Positions 9,534-16,782 of a DNA stretch of 64,000 nucleotides are shown piece after piece (the first letter of the stretch is position 1; each line of letters begins with the position of its first letter). Below the pieces are notes generated by a model. The model was not told where the DNA came from. It saw only the letters and a program-made list of their open reading frames with translations, and searched no databases. The position numbers and the translations under genes were made by a program. Origin of the DNA: Geoalkalibacter subterraneus (GTDB lineage Bacteria > Desulfobacterota > Desulfuromonadia > Desulfuromonadales > Geoalkalibacteraceae); assembly GCF_000827125.1 (NCBI RefSeq), contig NZ_CP010311.1, positions 1,116,001 to 1,180,000 of the forward strand, in the 5' to 3' direction.

Positions 9534-10931
9534 TTGGAAAAGCAGCAGTACCGCATACTGGTCGTAGATGATGAAGAAAGTATTCGTGAAGTTCTTTCCA
9601 TCATGCTCCATCGTGAAGGGTATGGTGTCGACGCCGTTGCCGATGGTGCCCAGGCGCTGGCGCGACTGGCCGAGCAGAGCTACGACCTGATTATCAGCGA
9701 TGTCAAAATGCCCAAAGTGACGGGTTTTGAACTGCTCGCCCACGTCCGCGAGACCATGCCCGATACGGTTGTGATCATGATCACCGCTTTTTCCTCCACG
9801 GAAGAGGCGGTCGAGGCCATGAAAAAAGGGGCCTACGACTATATCACCAAGCCTTTCAAAAATGAGGAAATCCGCCTCATCGTCAAGAATGCCCTGGAGC
9901 GCAAGGCTCTGCGCCAGAGCCGCAAAGCGGGGGCCGCACAAGATCGTCGAGACGGGTTCGGCAACCTGGTCGGGCGCAGCCGCAAGATGCAGGCGCTCTA
10001 CGACCTGATCGAAAAAGTGGCCGGCACCCGCGCCAACATTCTGATTACCGGGGAAAGCGGCACCGGCAAGGAAGTGGTCGCCAAGGCCATTCACTACAAC
10101 AGCGACCGGCGCGACATGCCGTTTATTCCCATCAATTGCGGCGCCATCCCCGAAAACCTGCTGGAAAGTGAGCTGTTCGGCCACGAAAAAGGCTCGTTCA
10201 CCGGTGCCGTCAGCCAGAAGCCCGGCCTGTTCGAGATCGCCAATCAGGGCACGCTATTTCTGGATGAAATCGGCGAATTGCCGGCCATGATGCAGGTCAA
10301 GCTGCTGCGGGTCATTCAGGAGAGAGAATTCCGAAGGGTCGGCGGCACCAAGGATATCCGCTGCAATGTGCGAGTGATTGCCGCGACCAACAAGGATCTG
10401 GACGTTGAAGTTGCAGACGGCCGTTTCCGCGAAGACCTTTTTTACCGCCTCAATGTCATCCGCATCGAACTGCCCCCCCTCAGGGAGCGCCGTGATGATA
10501 TCCCGCTGCTGATCACCCACTTCTATCACAAGCTGACCGGGCGGGAAAATCCCGAGATAGAGGAAAAGGCCATACGCCGGCTGGTGGAATACCACTGGCC
10601 GGGCAATATCCGTGAACTTGAAAACGTCATCGAGCGCTGCGTGGTGCTAGGAGGCTCCGAACGCTTAACCGCCGATATGCTGCCGTCCCAGTTTCAGGGT
10701 GGAGTCGTCCCGGGCAGTGGCACCGGCGGGGGAGGGCGCCTGTCGGAAATCCCCGATTCCGGGTTCGATATCGACGCCTACCTGGGCGAAATCGAAAAGG
10801 ACATCCTCCTCAAGGCCCTCGACAAAACAAACGGCGTACGCAAAAAAGCCGCCGAACTTCTCGGCATCTCCTTCCGCTCCATCCGCTACCGCCTGGCCAA
10901 ATTCGGTATATCGCCGGATGATGAGGGTTAG
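9534..10931 (+). CDS. pilR: Sigma-54-dependent response regulator PilR
   Basis: This NtrC-family activator has a receiver domain (phosphoacceptor Asp at about residue 56 in ISDVKMP), an AAA+ domain with Walker A GESGTGKE and the sigma-54 contact loop in its GSFTGA form, and a C-terminal Fis-type HTH (RKKAAELLGISFRSIRYRL). The TTG start is supported by GGAG at 9521-9524, nine bases upstream. With PilS it most likely activates the -24/-12 promoter found upstream of pilA at 13261. That target is now 2.3 kb away, because toxin-antitoxin modules and repeats lie between. Confidence 0.94.
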   Translation: MEKQQYRILVVDDEESIREVLSIMLHREGYGVDAVADGAQALARLAEQSYDLIISDVKMPKVTGFELLAHVRETMPDTVVIMITAFSSTEEAVEAMKKGAYDYITKPFKNEEIRLIVKNALERKALRQSRKAGAAQDRRDGFGNLVGRSRKMQALYDLIEKVAGTRANILITGESGTGKEVVAKAIHYNSDRRDMPFIPINCGAIPENLLESELFGHEKGSFTGAVSQKPGLFEIANQGTLFLDEIGELPAMMQVKLLRVIQEREFRRVGGTKDIRCNVRVIAATNKDLDVEVADGRFREDLFYRLNVIRIELPPLRERRDDIPLLITHFYHKLTGRENPEIEEKAIRRLVEYHWPGNIRELENVIERCVVLGGSERLTADMLPSQFQGGVVPGSGTGGGGRLSEIPDSGFDIDAYLGEIEKDILLKALDKTNGVRKKAAELLGISFRSIRYRLAKFGISPDDEG

Positions 10932-11040
10932 GGGGGAATCCCAAAAACCTGAAAAACCTTGAACCGTCCGTTCACATCGTTCACTCGAGAGCGCAGAGCA
11001 CGCGGAGGAAAGCAGAGGAGGGTGGGGCAACATTTGGTAA

Positions 11041-11060
11041 GGGCGCAGCATGCTGCGCCC
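11041..11060. repeat. 20-bp perfect palindrome, intergenic repeat copy 1
   Basis: GGGCGCAGCATGCTGCGCCC is self-complementary. Identical or near-identical copies occur at 11874, 12665, 13079 and 54653, always between genes. The DNA or RNA would form a GC-rich hairpin. Confidence 0.85.
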
Positions 11061-11097
11061 TTACATCCAAATACGCACCGGCGGGTCGCCCTTTTCG

Positions 11098-11204
11098 GTT
11101 ATGCACCCCGTTTCCGTCAACCGTGCCATGCGGTGCCCTGCCGACATGGCCTGTTGATTCACCGGGATACCGTGTTGAACAAGGGCGACCCAGCGGGTCG
11201 CCCT
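11098..11204. repeat. Long intergenic repeat unit, copy A
   Basis: A unit of about 107 bp starts with GTTATGCACCCC, runs through the block CAACCGTGCCATGCGGTG and ends in the hairpin GGGCGACCC-AGC-GGGTCGCCC (11183-11203). Copies B (12774) and C (12940) share the body almost base for base but end in hairpins of similar shape and different stem. It is non-coding. Confidence 0.8.
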
Positions 11205-11243
11205 GTTCCCGTTATGCACCCCGTTCCCTTTTCTGTGATTATA

Positions 11244-11262
11244 TGGTACTGTTTCTGGTACC
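11244..11262. promoter_or_regulatory. Operator-like repeated TGGTAC before the antitoxin gene
   Basis: TGGTAC occurs at 11244-11249 and 11256-11261, the second inside the palindrome GGTACC, in the AT-rich segment 40-60 bases before the Phd/YefM antitoxin start. Antitoxins of this type commonly repress their own promoter at paired short palindromes. The role is inferred from position and symmetry. Confidence 0.35.
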
Positions 11263-11301
11263 TTATTTTAAAATCCGCAAGGTCCACAAAGGAGTCTCGG
11301 T

Positions 11302-11571
11302 ATGAATACCGTCCCTGCTCAGGAAGTCAAACGGCGAGGGTTTGCCGCTGTCGATGAACTGCTGGAAAAGGGTGACGTGCATGTCATCCGGAATAACAAG
11401 CCGCAGTATGTTGTCCTGACGGAAGAACGCTATCAGGAGTTGGTCGCGGAGGCGCAGGAAGCCTATCTGTCACGCGTGCGTGCCTCGCTGGAAGATGTGA
11501 AAGACGGGCGCGTCCGCAAGTTCGCCAACACGGATGATCTGCTGCAAGCGCTGGATACCGAGGAGGATTAG
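11302..11571 (+). CDS. Type II antitoxin, Phd/YefM family
   Basis: This 89-residue protein has the Phd/YefM N-terminal fold (MNTVPAQEVKRRGFAAVDELL, then VIRNNKPQYVVLTEERYQEL at about residues 29-48). The acidic, flexible C-terminal part would wrap the toxin. A GGAGTCTCGG purine stretch precedes the ATG. The toxin gene begins one base after its stop, a normal coupled layout. The pair lies between pilR and pilA, where no toxin-antitoxin gene is needed for pilus function, so it is probably an acquired module. It would act as a cytoplasmic inhibitor of the toxin and as an autorepressor. Confidence 0.85.
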   Translation: MNTVPAQEVKRRGFAAVDELLEKGDVHVIRNNKPQYVVLTEERYQELVAEAQEAYLSRVRASLEDVKDGRVRKFANTDDLLQALDTEED

Positions 11572-11572
11572 G

Positions 11573-11848
11573 GTGTACACCATTGTGACCCCGAAGCAGT
11601 TTCTGCGGCAGGCGCGAAAATTTTTCAAAAAGCATCCCGATCTCAAGCCAAAATTTGCCCAGGTTGTTCAAGACCTTCAAACTGACCCTTTCAATCCCCG
11701 CCTTGATCTGCATCCCCTAACAGGCAAGCTTTCCGGTCTACATGCCGTGCGGCTCAACTATAGCTACCGGATAACACTGACATTGCTCGTTTTGGAAGAG
11801 GAAATTGTCCTGCTTGATATCGGCAGTCATGATGAGGTTTATCGTTAG
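11573..11848 (+). CDS. Type II toxin, RelE/YafQ-like mRNA interferase
   Basis: This 91-residue protein carries the RelE/ParE-superfamily toxin fold. Basic N-terminal helices (FLRQARKFFKKHPDL) and the C-terminal signature VLLDIGSHDEVYR are typical of RelE/YafQ ribosome-dependent endoribonucleases. The GTG start is chosen because AGGAGG lies at 11561-11566, six bases upstream, and because the frame upstream would overlap the antitoxin. It is coupled to the Phd/YefM antitoxin. Activity is not shown by the sequence; a ParE-type gyrase poison is less likely given the YafQ-like ending. Confidence 0.83.
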   Translation: MYTIVTPKQFLRQARKFFKKHPDLKPKFAQVVQDLQTDPFNPRLDLHPLTGKLSGLHAVRLNYSYRITLTLLVLEEEIVLLDIGSHDEVYR

Positions 11849-11873
11849 GTTGCGCTGGGGCCGGGCTGAAGGA

Positions 11874-11893
11874 GGGCGCAGCATGCTGCGCCC
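11874..11893. repeat. 20-bp palindrome, intergenic repeat copy 2
   Basis: An identical copy of the 20-bp palindrome lies between the convergent toxin gene and the PIN-domain toxin gene. It may serve as a hairpin between the two transcription units. Confidence 0.85.
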
Positions 11894-12319
11894 TTACGAT
11901 GCAGAAAAGGTCTTTTCCAGAAACTCCCGGGGAGTCAGGATTTTTGTCCCCGGCGGAGGGTTTTCAAGAAGCAGTCGATCCCCGGTCACCAGCGTGGCAT
12001 TTGGATGGCAGGCGAGGAGTGCCCACAAGTGGTTGTCGCCGGGGTCGGGCGCTTTGGCCTCCTTGTCGGGTTCGCGCCAGACGGCGCCGGCAGCCAGGTC
12101 TTCCAGAAGATCGTCAACCTCCTCAATCGAAAGACCATGTCGTGAGATTATGGCAGGGCGCAGAAGAACCAGGCGGTATTCAGCGAGGAGATCGGGCGAC
12201 AGAAGATAAATGAAACGCCCGCTGAGCATACTATCCAGGATTCGAGCCGGGGGTGATTGATTGCCGGCGGTAAGCAGTCCGGCCACAACGACATTGGTGT
12301 CAATCACGACCGAGATCAT
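11894..12319 (-). CDS. PIN-domain toxin (VapC-like ribonuclease)
   Basis: This 141-residue PIN-domain protein opens with MISVVIDTNVVVAGLL, carrying the first catalytic Asp. Further acidic residues lie in EVDDLLEDL, in DPGDNHLWALL and in LVTGDRLLL. It fits the group of PIN proteins annotated as putative toxins of VapBC-like modules, which cleave RNA with Mg2+. Its start overlaps the stop of the ribbon-helix-helix antitoxin gene by 4 bp. It is transcribed opposite to the RelE-type module, so two independent modules sit side by side. tRNA cleavage is known for some VapC proteins; the target here is unknown. Confidence 0.82.
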   Translation of the reverse strand: MISVVIDTNVVVAGLLTAGNQSPPARILDSMLSGRFIYLLSPDLLAEYRLVLLRPAIISRHGLSIEEVDDLLEDLAAGAVWREPDKEAKAPDPGDNHLWALLACHPNATLVTGDRLLLENPPPGTKILTPREFLEKTFSAS

Positions 12320-12555
12320 TGGGGTCGCCGGACTTTGCGGGTCTCCGCGATCGCCAGATCCATCGCGTCCTGCTCTCTCATCTGCGCCTTCTGCCGTGCT
12401 TTCTCAACCAGTTTGGCCGCCGAAGCGCGATCACGGATTCCCCGGAAAATCAGGCTCTCTTCGATAATGGAATTGATTGAGCGCCCCTGGCGCGCAGCCG
12501 TCTCCTTGAGGGCGCGGTGCAGGTCGTCATCGAGGGTGATCGTTAGTCGGGACAT
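12316..12555 (-). CDS. Ribbon-helix-helix antitoxin of the PIN toxin
   Basis: The 79-residue protein starts with MSRLTITLDDDLHRALKE, a classic CopG/Arc ribbon-helix-helix DNA-binding strand and helix, followed by RQGRSINSIIEESL. A charged C-terminal part would bind the toxin. The start at 12555 is chosen because AGGAGTTCTGCC precedes the ATG; the upstream in-frame extension has no such site and reads through promoter-like sequence. It is translationally coupled to the PIN toxin and should repress the operon. Confidence 0.83.
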   Translation of the reverse strand: MSRLTITLDDDLHRALKETAARQGRSINSIIEESLIFRGIRDRASAAKLVEKARQKAQMREQDAMDLAIAETRKVRRPQ

Positions 12556-12664
12556 GGCAGAACTCCTTTTTGTATGCACATAAACACCATAGCACATTTG
12601 TGCATAAACGGAAAATATCAGAATGGACAATCTCTCTTGCCATTGACAAATGCATCAATTGTAG

Positions 12665-12684
12665 GGGCGCAGCGTGCTGCGCCC
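12665..12684. repeat. 20-bp palindrome variant, copy 3
   Basis: GGGCGCAGCGTGCTGCGCCC is the palindrome with one central change (A to G), which still allows pairing of both arms. Confidence 0.8.
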
Positions 12685-12745
12685 TGTTCCCGTTACCCGA
12701 TGGCTGTCGTGCCGCATTGATTTACCTGGGTGGCATGTTGGATCA

Positions 12746-12766
12746 GGGCACGGCGGTGCCGTGCCC
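12746..12766. repeat. Hairpin with alternative stem (GGGCACGGC type)
   Basis: GGGCACGGC-GGT-GCCGTGCCC is a perfect hairpin of the same shape as the others nearby but with a different stem sequence. It sits at the end of a degenerate long repeat unit. Confidence 0.7.
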
Positions 12767-12773
12767 TGGTTCC

Positions 12774-12880
12774 GTCATGTACCCCATTTCCGTCAACCGT
12801 GCCATGCGGTGCCCTGCCGACATGGCCTGTTGATCCACCGGTGTACCGTGTTGAACCAGGGCGACCCACCGGGTCGCCCC
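12774..12880. repeat. Long intergenic repeat unit, copy B
   Basis: It shares the body of copy A (GTCATGTACCCC start, CAACCGTGCCATGCGGTG block) and ends in the hairpin GGGCGACCC-ACC-GGGTCGCCC (12859-12879). Confidence 0.8.
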
Positions 12881-12913
12881 TACAATCCGGTATTAGCCAA
12901 GACGGTGACGTAG

Positions 12914-12932
12914 GGGCGCACCGCGTGCGCCC
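12914..12932. repeat. Hairpin with alternative stem (GGGCGCAC type)
   Basis: GGGCGCACCGCGTGCGCCC forms an 8-bp stem with a 3-base loop. It lies between long repeat copies B and C. Confidence 0.7.
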
Positions 12933-12939
12933 TTTTCCC

Positions 12940-13046
12940 GTTATGCACCCCATTCCCGTCAACCGTGCCATGCGGTGCCCTGCCGACATGGCACGTTGAT
13001 CCACCGGGATACCGTGTTGAACCAGGGCGCACGTCGGTGCGCCCCT
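12940..13046. repeat. Long intergenic repeat unit, copy C
   Basis: It shares the body of copies A and B, but its terminal hairpin is GGGCGCAC-GTCG-GTGCGCCC (13025-13044). The body is conserved while the hairpin stem is swapped. Confidence 0.8.
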
Positions 13047-13078
13047 ACGATCCGATATTCGAACCGGCAGTACCGTAA

Positions 13079-13098
13079 GGGCGCAGCATGCTGCGCCC
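13079..13098. repeat. 20-bp palindrome, copy 4
   Basis: An identical copy of GGGCGCAGCATGCTGCGCCC lies about 160 bases upstream of the pilA sigma-54 promoter, within the range where activator sites are usually found. Confidence 0.85.
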
Positions 13099-13260
13099 CT
13101 GCATCACGGTCGGTGACAAATTGCGTCACCTCAGGTTGTCGCAAAATGTTTCCCGTCACCGTCTGCCGACACCACCGTTTCCCCGCCTTATCCTCTCTAA
13201 AACCCCTATCTCCCCGAAACACCACAAAAAAATATTATTTATGAACCTCTCCTTACGCCT

Positions 13261-13276
13261 TGGCACACCCATTGCT
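13261..13276 (+). promoter_or_regulatory. Sigma-54 (-24/-12) promoter of pilA
   Basis: TGGCACACCCATTGCT matches the consensus TGGCAC-N5-TTGCT, with the invariant GG (13262-13263) and GC (13274-13275) ten bases apart. Transcription would start near 13287, giving a leader of about 105 bases before the pilA ATG. PilR, encoded 2.3 kb upstream, is the expected activator. In Geobacter pilA is known to be sigma-54/PilR controlled. Confidence 0.88.
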
Positions 13277-13391
13277 GATAGGTAAACCAGTATCGCAAGC
13301 AAGGATCGAGGTGCTCCGGACGCCTCGGGCTTTATTGGACGCAGCATTTAACAGCAGGACGGATTTTCAACCCAGAAAGGAGTTCAACCAC

Positions 13392-13631
13392 ATGTTGAAG
13401 AAATTCAGACTCAACAGAAACCAGAAAGGTTTCACTCTCATCGAGCTGCTGATCGTCGTCGCGATCATCGGCATCCTGGCCGCCATCGCCATCCCCCAGT
13501 TTGCCAGTTATCGTGAAAGGGCGTTTCACTCCGCTTCGCAAAGCGATTTGCGCAATTTCAAGACATCGATGGAAGCGTATTATGCTGAAAATCAAGAATA
13601 CCCTGCCGCTTTTGTTGATGGGGCCAACTAA
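13392..13631 (+). CDS. pilA: Type IV major pilin PilA (short, Geobacter-type)
   Basis: The 79-residue prepilin has a basic 13-residue leader ending in QKG, cleaved by PilD before the mature [16 protein letters not shown] helix with Glu5. The mature pilin is only about 66 residues, so the globular domain is nearly absent, as in the 61-residue Geobacter sulfurreducens pilin. Aromatic residues are dense: mature positions 1, 24, 27, 32, 43, 50, 51, 57 and 61, nine of 66. The start is set by AAAGGAG at 13376-13382. Transcription comes from the sigma-54 promoter at 13261. A gene for a secreted partner follows 36 bp downstream. Conductivity is not shown by sequence. Confidence 0.95.
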   Translation: MLKKFRLNRNQKGFTLIELLIVVAIIGILAAIAIPQFASYRERAFHSASQSDLRNFKTSMEAYYAENQEYPAAFVDGAN

Positions 13632-13667
13632 AAGAATTCAAACTACAAAGTGCTGGAGGTTATTAGT

Positions 13668-14033
13668 ATGAAAAAAACATTGTTTTCCATAATTACGCTA
13701 GGGCTGCTTCTCCCGGGTAGTGTTTTTGCAGTAACACATACTATTGGGGGGGATGGTGATAAACAGTCCGCATATCTTGGCGATAAGACAGGTGAGCTGT
13801 TCCGGGTTTCCACCAATGTGGTCCTGGAGATAAACTCTACTACAGCAGATTACGCCGCTACTTCTGGACATTTGCAGGGCACAAAACAATATGGCACTAC
13901 CAGTAGATTTAATGCCATCTTTGAAGGTGCGAAAGACAAAGGGTCCGGGCCAACAGAACCTAAAAGCGAGGTTGCCCTAGATACCTCTGTATTTACGGAA
14001 TTCCCACCTGAAACTGATACCAACGGGGAATAA
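13668..14033 (+). CDS. Secreted partner of short PilA (PilA-C/Spc-like)
   Basis: This 121-residue protein has a signal peptide (MKKTLFSIITLGLLLPGSVFA) and a small polar domain with repeated Thr/Ser and a GTKQYGTTS segment (about residues 70-78). In Geobacter the gene directly after the short pilA encodes the C-terminal half of a split pilin (PilA-C, also called Spc), which pairs with PilA. Position, size, export signal and composition fit that role here. Identification rests on synteny and general resemblance rather than a strong motif. TGGAGG precedes the ATG. A strong terminator follows the gene, so pilA and this gene form their own transcript. Confidence 0.65.
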   Translation: MKKTLFSIITLGLLLPGSVFAVTHTIGGDGDKQSAYLGDKTGELFRVSTNVVLEINSTTADYAATSGHLQGTKQYGTTSRFNAIFEGAKDKGSGPTEPKSEVALDTSVFTEFPPETDTNGE

Positions 14034-14086
14034 CTAATTGAATGCTGGCAAGGTAAAGTTTATTTTCACGAATCCTAGATAGATTA

Positions 14087-14130
14087 TTTCAAAAAACCCC
14101 CTGTCTTCACAGACAGGGGGTTTTTTGAAA
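14087..14130 (+). terminator. Strong intrinsic terminator after the pilA operon
   Basis: A perfect 20-bp stem (14087-14106 with 14111-14130) has a 4-base TCAC loop. Its upper part is CCCCCTGTCT/AGACAGGGGG and it is followed by TTTTTT within the right arm. It would work in both directions because of the matching A-run on the left. Confidence 0.9.
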
Positions 14131-14203
14131 TTCTTTGTGGTATCGAATTTAGTTGGCTTTACTTAAACTTGGTGTAGCATTTTTTGATCCTAGGAAAGAA
14201 CCT

Positions 14204-14953
14204 ATGCCGCACATTGATTTTTTGCGCGTACATAAAACCTATAAATCCGGCTTGTTTAAAAAACCTGTTCAAGCGGTCACAGGCTTAACTGTTTCCATCG
14301 CACGGGGTGAAGTTTTTGGGCTTGTTGGGCCCAACGGTGCCGGGAAAAGCACAACAATTCGTATGTTGCTCAATTTAATTCGGCCGGACCATGGTGAGAT
14401 CAGGGTCAACGGCGCGGCGACTGGACCCCGATCTTTTTTGCGTGATGTAGGCTACCTTCCTGAAAATCCATATTTGTACGATCACCTCACCTTACGCGAA
14501 TTGCTTCTGTTCGCCGGGACGACAAGTGGGCTGAGACGATACCAGTCAGTCGAAAGGATCAGAACTCTGCCGCAGAAAATCGGTATTGGGTATGCGCTAG
14601 ACAAACCATTACGAACTTTCTCAAAGGGAATGAGGCAGCGCGCGGGCTTATGTTTTGCACTTTTACATGATCCCTCCCTGATCATCCTTGACGAGCCGAT
14701 GAGTGGGTTGGATCCGCTGGGCCGGCGGATGGTATGCGAACTTATCCTCGGGTTGAAAGAACAAGGCAAGACCATTTTTTTCTGTTCGCACATCCTGAGC
14801 GATGTAGAACGATTGTGTGATCGTATTGCCATTCTGGATAAGGGGCGGTTAGTGCGCAGTTTTACCGATTTAGAAATGGCGGTCTTTCGCAAGGGGGAGT
14901 CTGATTTGGAACAGGCCTTTGTAGAAATTGTGTCCGGGGGAGGGGGGCAATGA
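14204..14953 (+). CDS. ABC transporter ATP-binding protein
   Basis: This cytoplasmic ATPase of an ABC-2 type exporter has Walker [10 protein letters not shown] (about residues 46-54), a signature variant [11 protein letters not shown] and Walker [13 protein letters not shown]. The 249-residue length is typical. The start at 14204 is chosen because AGGAAAG precedes the ATG; a TTG at 14153 would extend it into the spacer just after the terminator. It is coupled to the permease gene by a 4-bp overlap. This gene pair downstream of pilA is conserved in Geobacter-type pilin loci. Its substrate is unknown, and a role with the pilin is only suggested by position. Confidence 0.88.
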   Translation: MPHIDFLRVHKTYKSGLFKKPVQAVTGLTVSIARGEVFGLVGPNGAGKSTTIRMLLNLIRPDHGEIRVNGAATGPRSFLRDVGYLPENPYLYDHLTLRELLLFAGTTSGLRRYQSVERIRTLPQKIGIGYALDKPLRTFSKGMRQRAGLCFALLHDPSLIILDEPMSGLDPLGRRMVCELILGLKEQGKTIFFCSHILSDVERLCDRIAILDKGRLVRSFTDLEMAVFRKGESDLEQAFVEIVSGGGGQ

Positions 14954-15765
14954 TGCGGCGCGTATTTGCTTTGGCTGTGGTGACCTGTCGTGAGGGCCTG
15001 CGTGACCGGTCGCTGTATGGTATATTGCTCTTTTTACTGTTTACTCTTGGTTTGAATATCGCTGTCGCCGGGTTCTTTATGCGAGATTTAGGCAAGGTGA
15101 CAGTGGACATGAACCTTGCGGCACTCTCGTTCGCCGGACTTCTGATTGTATTTTTTATCGGCATCAATCTGATGGCGAAGGATATTGACAAAAAAACCAT
15201 TCATCTTGTGCTTTCCCGGCCTTTTTCGCGCGGGGAGTACATCTGGGGCAAGTTCGTCGGCCTTGTACTTCTGGTGCTGGCAGCCCTGGGGATTCTGCTT
15301 GTCTTTTCCATTTGCACCGTGGCGGTCGTGCGTGGATTGTATCCGGATTATTTCGGGGGTTTTACTTGGGCCATTTTCTTCTGGGCTGTTTTCTTCATTG
15401 CGATGCAGTTGGTTCTGCTTTGCGCCATCGTTGTTTTTTTCAGCGCAATTACAAGTTCTTCTTTTGTCACGCTAATTTTTTCCATGGCCAGTTACCTGGT
15501 AGGTATCTCGCTAGAAGAGGTTTTGTTTTATCTGAAGTCTCAGTCCGCCCAGGAACTCGAGATCTCAGAAAACCTTTTGCGGCTGCTGGAGGTGGTGAGT
15601 TGGCTAGTGCCAAATTTTGCCGCTTTTGATTTTAAATTAGAAGCAGCGCATGGATTGGGGCTGGAGTGGGCACGACTGGGAGTCAGCTGCGCCTATGGCT
15701 TGACCTATGTTGTGGTACTTTTGACTTTGGCTGCCATGCTTTTCAATCGGCGGGAGTTTAATTGA
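14950..15765 (+). CDS. ABC-2 type transporter permease
   Basis: The 271-residue integral membrane protein has about six hydrophobic segments, with an Asp-Lys-rich cytoplasmic stretch ([23 protein letters not shown], about residues 76-98) typical of ABC-2 permeases that contact the ATPase. It overlaps the ATPase gene by 4 bp and the next gene begins at its stop, so the three form an operon. The substrate is not evident. Given its position between pilA and pilD, export of, or membrane handling for, a pilus-related product is possible but unproven. Confidence 0.85.
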   Translation: MMRRVFALAVVTCREGLRDRSLYGILLFLLFTLGLNIAVAGFFMRDLGKVTVDMNLAALSFAGLLIVFFIGINLMAKDIDKKTIHLVLSRPFSRGEYIWGKFVGLVLLVLAALGILLVFSICTVAVVRGLYPDYFGGFTWAIFFWAVFFIAMQLVLLCAIVVFFSAITSSSFVTLIFSMASYLVGISLEEVLFYLKSQSAQELEISENLLRLLEVVSWLVPNFAAFDFKLEAAHGLGLEWARLGVSCAYGLTYVVVLLTLAAMLFNRREFN

Positions 15766-16625
15766 TGCGTTGGCGCGGAACTGTTTTTGCTTTGTTGTTT
15801 CTAACGTTCATCCTGCCTATATATTTTGCTGCACAAAAAGGTTCCTGGAAACAGCAGGCCGAAGAGCGGCGCAGCATACAGGCAGGCTATGTAGTGCCGT
15901 CGGCTTTCAGCAGAATTCTGGCTTTTGGCTACCAGGGGCTGTTGAGTGATTATCAATTTTTGCGCACGATGTCTTTTTTTGGCACACGTGCAGTTGATCA
16001 GCAGCAAATGAGTGATGAAGACTGGGATTATCTTGCGGCTAGCCTTGATACGGTGACCGATCTCGACCCCTATTTTCTCGACCCCTACGTTCTGGGACAG
16101 GGGCTTCTGACCTGGGATGCGGGGCGGGTCGAGGCGGCCAATCGGCTGCTGGAAAAAGGGATGGAGCACCGCACCAGCGATTGGCGGATGCCGTTTTATG
16201 TCGGCTTCAACCATTTCTATTTCCTCGAAGATTACGCTAAAGGCGGCGAATACATCATGCGCGCCGCTCGCATGGAGGGCAGCCCCGGTTATCTGCCGAC
16301 CCTGGCCGGGCGCCTGAGCTACTACGGCGGCCAGTCCAAAACCGGCCTGCTGTTCCTGCGTGAATTGCTGGCCGAATCCAACGACCCGCGCATGCGGGCG
16401 CGGCTCGAGATGCGGCTGACCGCGCTGGAGCGGGCGGTGATGCTGGAAGAGAAGCTGGCGACCTTTCGTGAAGAGCAGGGGCGTGCCGCCCGATCCCTCG
16501 ACGAGTTGGTGCAGATCGGCTATCTCGACCAGCTCCCCCCCGACCCCTATGGAGGCCAGTGGATCATCCTCGAGTCCGGACGCGTCTTCAGCACCAGCCG
16601 CTTCGTGCCGATCGAGAAGGAATAA
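15765..16625 (+). CDS. Membrane-anchored TPR-like protein of the pilA locus
   Basis: This 286-residue protein has one N-terminal transmembrane anchor (TVFALLFLTFILPIYFAA) and a helical repeat region (about residues 85-235) with TPR-like periodicity, for example DPYVLGQGLLTWDAGRVEAANRLLEKGM. No enzymatic motif is seen. The C-terminal segment has an LDELVQIGYLDQLPPDPYGG pattern often found at the end of secretion-related TPR and pseudopilin-like proteins. The ATG at 15765 overlaps the permease stop; a TTG at 15762 is also possible. It is probably periplasmic and works with the ABC pair; its function is not known. Confidence 0.75.
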   Translation: MRWRGTVFALLFLTFILPIYFAAQKGSWKQQAEERRSIQAGYVVPSAFSRILAFGYQGLLSDYQFLRTMSFFGTRAVDQQQMSDEDWDYLAASLDTVTDLDPYFLDPYVLGQGLLTWDAGRVEAANRLLEKGMEHRTSDWRMPFYVGFNHFYFLEDYAKGGEYIMRAARMEGSPGYLPTLAGRLSYYGGQSKTGLLFLRELLAESNDPRMRARLEMRLTALERAVMLEEKLATFREEQGRAARSLDELVQIGYLDQLPPDPYGGQWIILESGRVFSTSRFVPIEKE

Positions 16626-16649
16626 CTGTTCCGATCCGCCTCCCCGCGC

Positions 16650-16678
16650 TTGACATCCCTCCCCAGCCCCTCTAAATT
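16650..16678 (+). promoter_or_regulatory. Candidate sigma-70 promoter for pilD
   Basis: TTGACA (16650-16655), a 17-base spacer and TAAATT (16673-16678) lie about 105 bases before pilD. A GCTCAG/CTGAGC hairpin (16741-16760) sits in the leader. Confidence 0.4.
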
Positions 16679-16782
16679 CAGTCCAACAGGCTGATTCCAT
16701 TGCATCTTAATTCTAAATCTTAGCTCTTTCTATGCAATCTGCTCAGCTCAATATCTGAGCATGATGTGAAGGATACCCCCCA

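Larger units (their letters stand above)
10932..11301. other. Intergenic region after pilR, mainly palindromic repeats
   Basis: No gene is supported here. The region carries a perfect 20-bp palindrome (11041-11060), one copy of a roughly 107-bp repeat (11098-11204) and a promoter/operator-like segment before the antitoxin gene. Translated frames across the repeats show no domain and no ribosome binding site. Confidence 0.6.
12556..13391. other. Repeat-rich intergenic region upstream of pilA
   Basis: These 836 bases contain no supported gene. They hold two full long repeat units (12774 and 12940), one degenerate unit (about 12690-12770), several GC-rich hairpins with different stems, the 20-bp palindrome (13079) and, near the right end, the sigma-54 promoter of pilA. 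Short frames across the repeats lack ribosome binding sites and known domains. Confidence 0.6.

Noticed and set aside
12693-13004. Open frames in the repeats upstream of pilA
   Set aside because: The translated sequences mirror the repeated DNA units and have no start signals; they are not genes.
11041-13098. CRISPR array from the regularly repeated palindromes
   Set aside because: Spacing is irregular, the units differ in length, spacers are absent and there are no cas genes.
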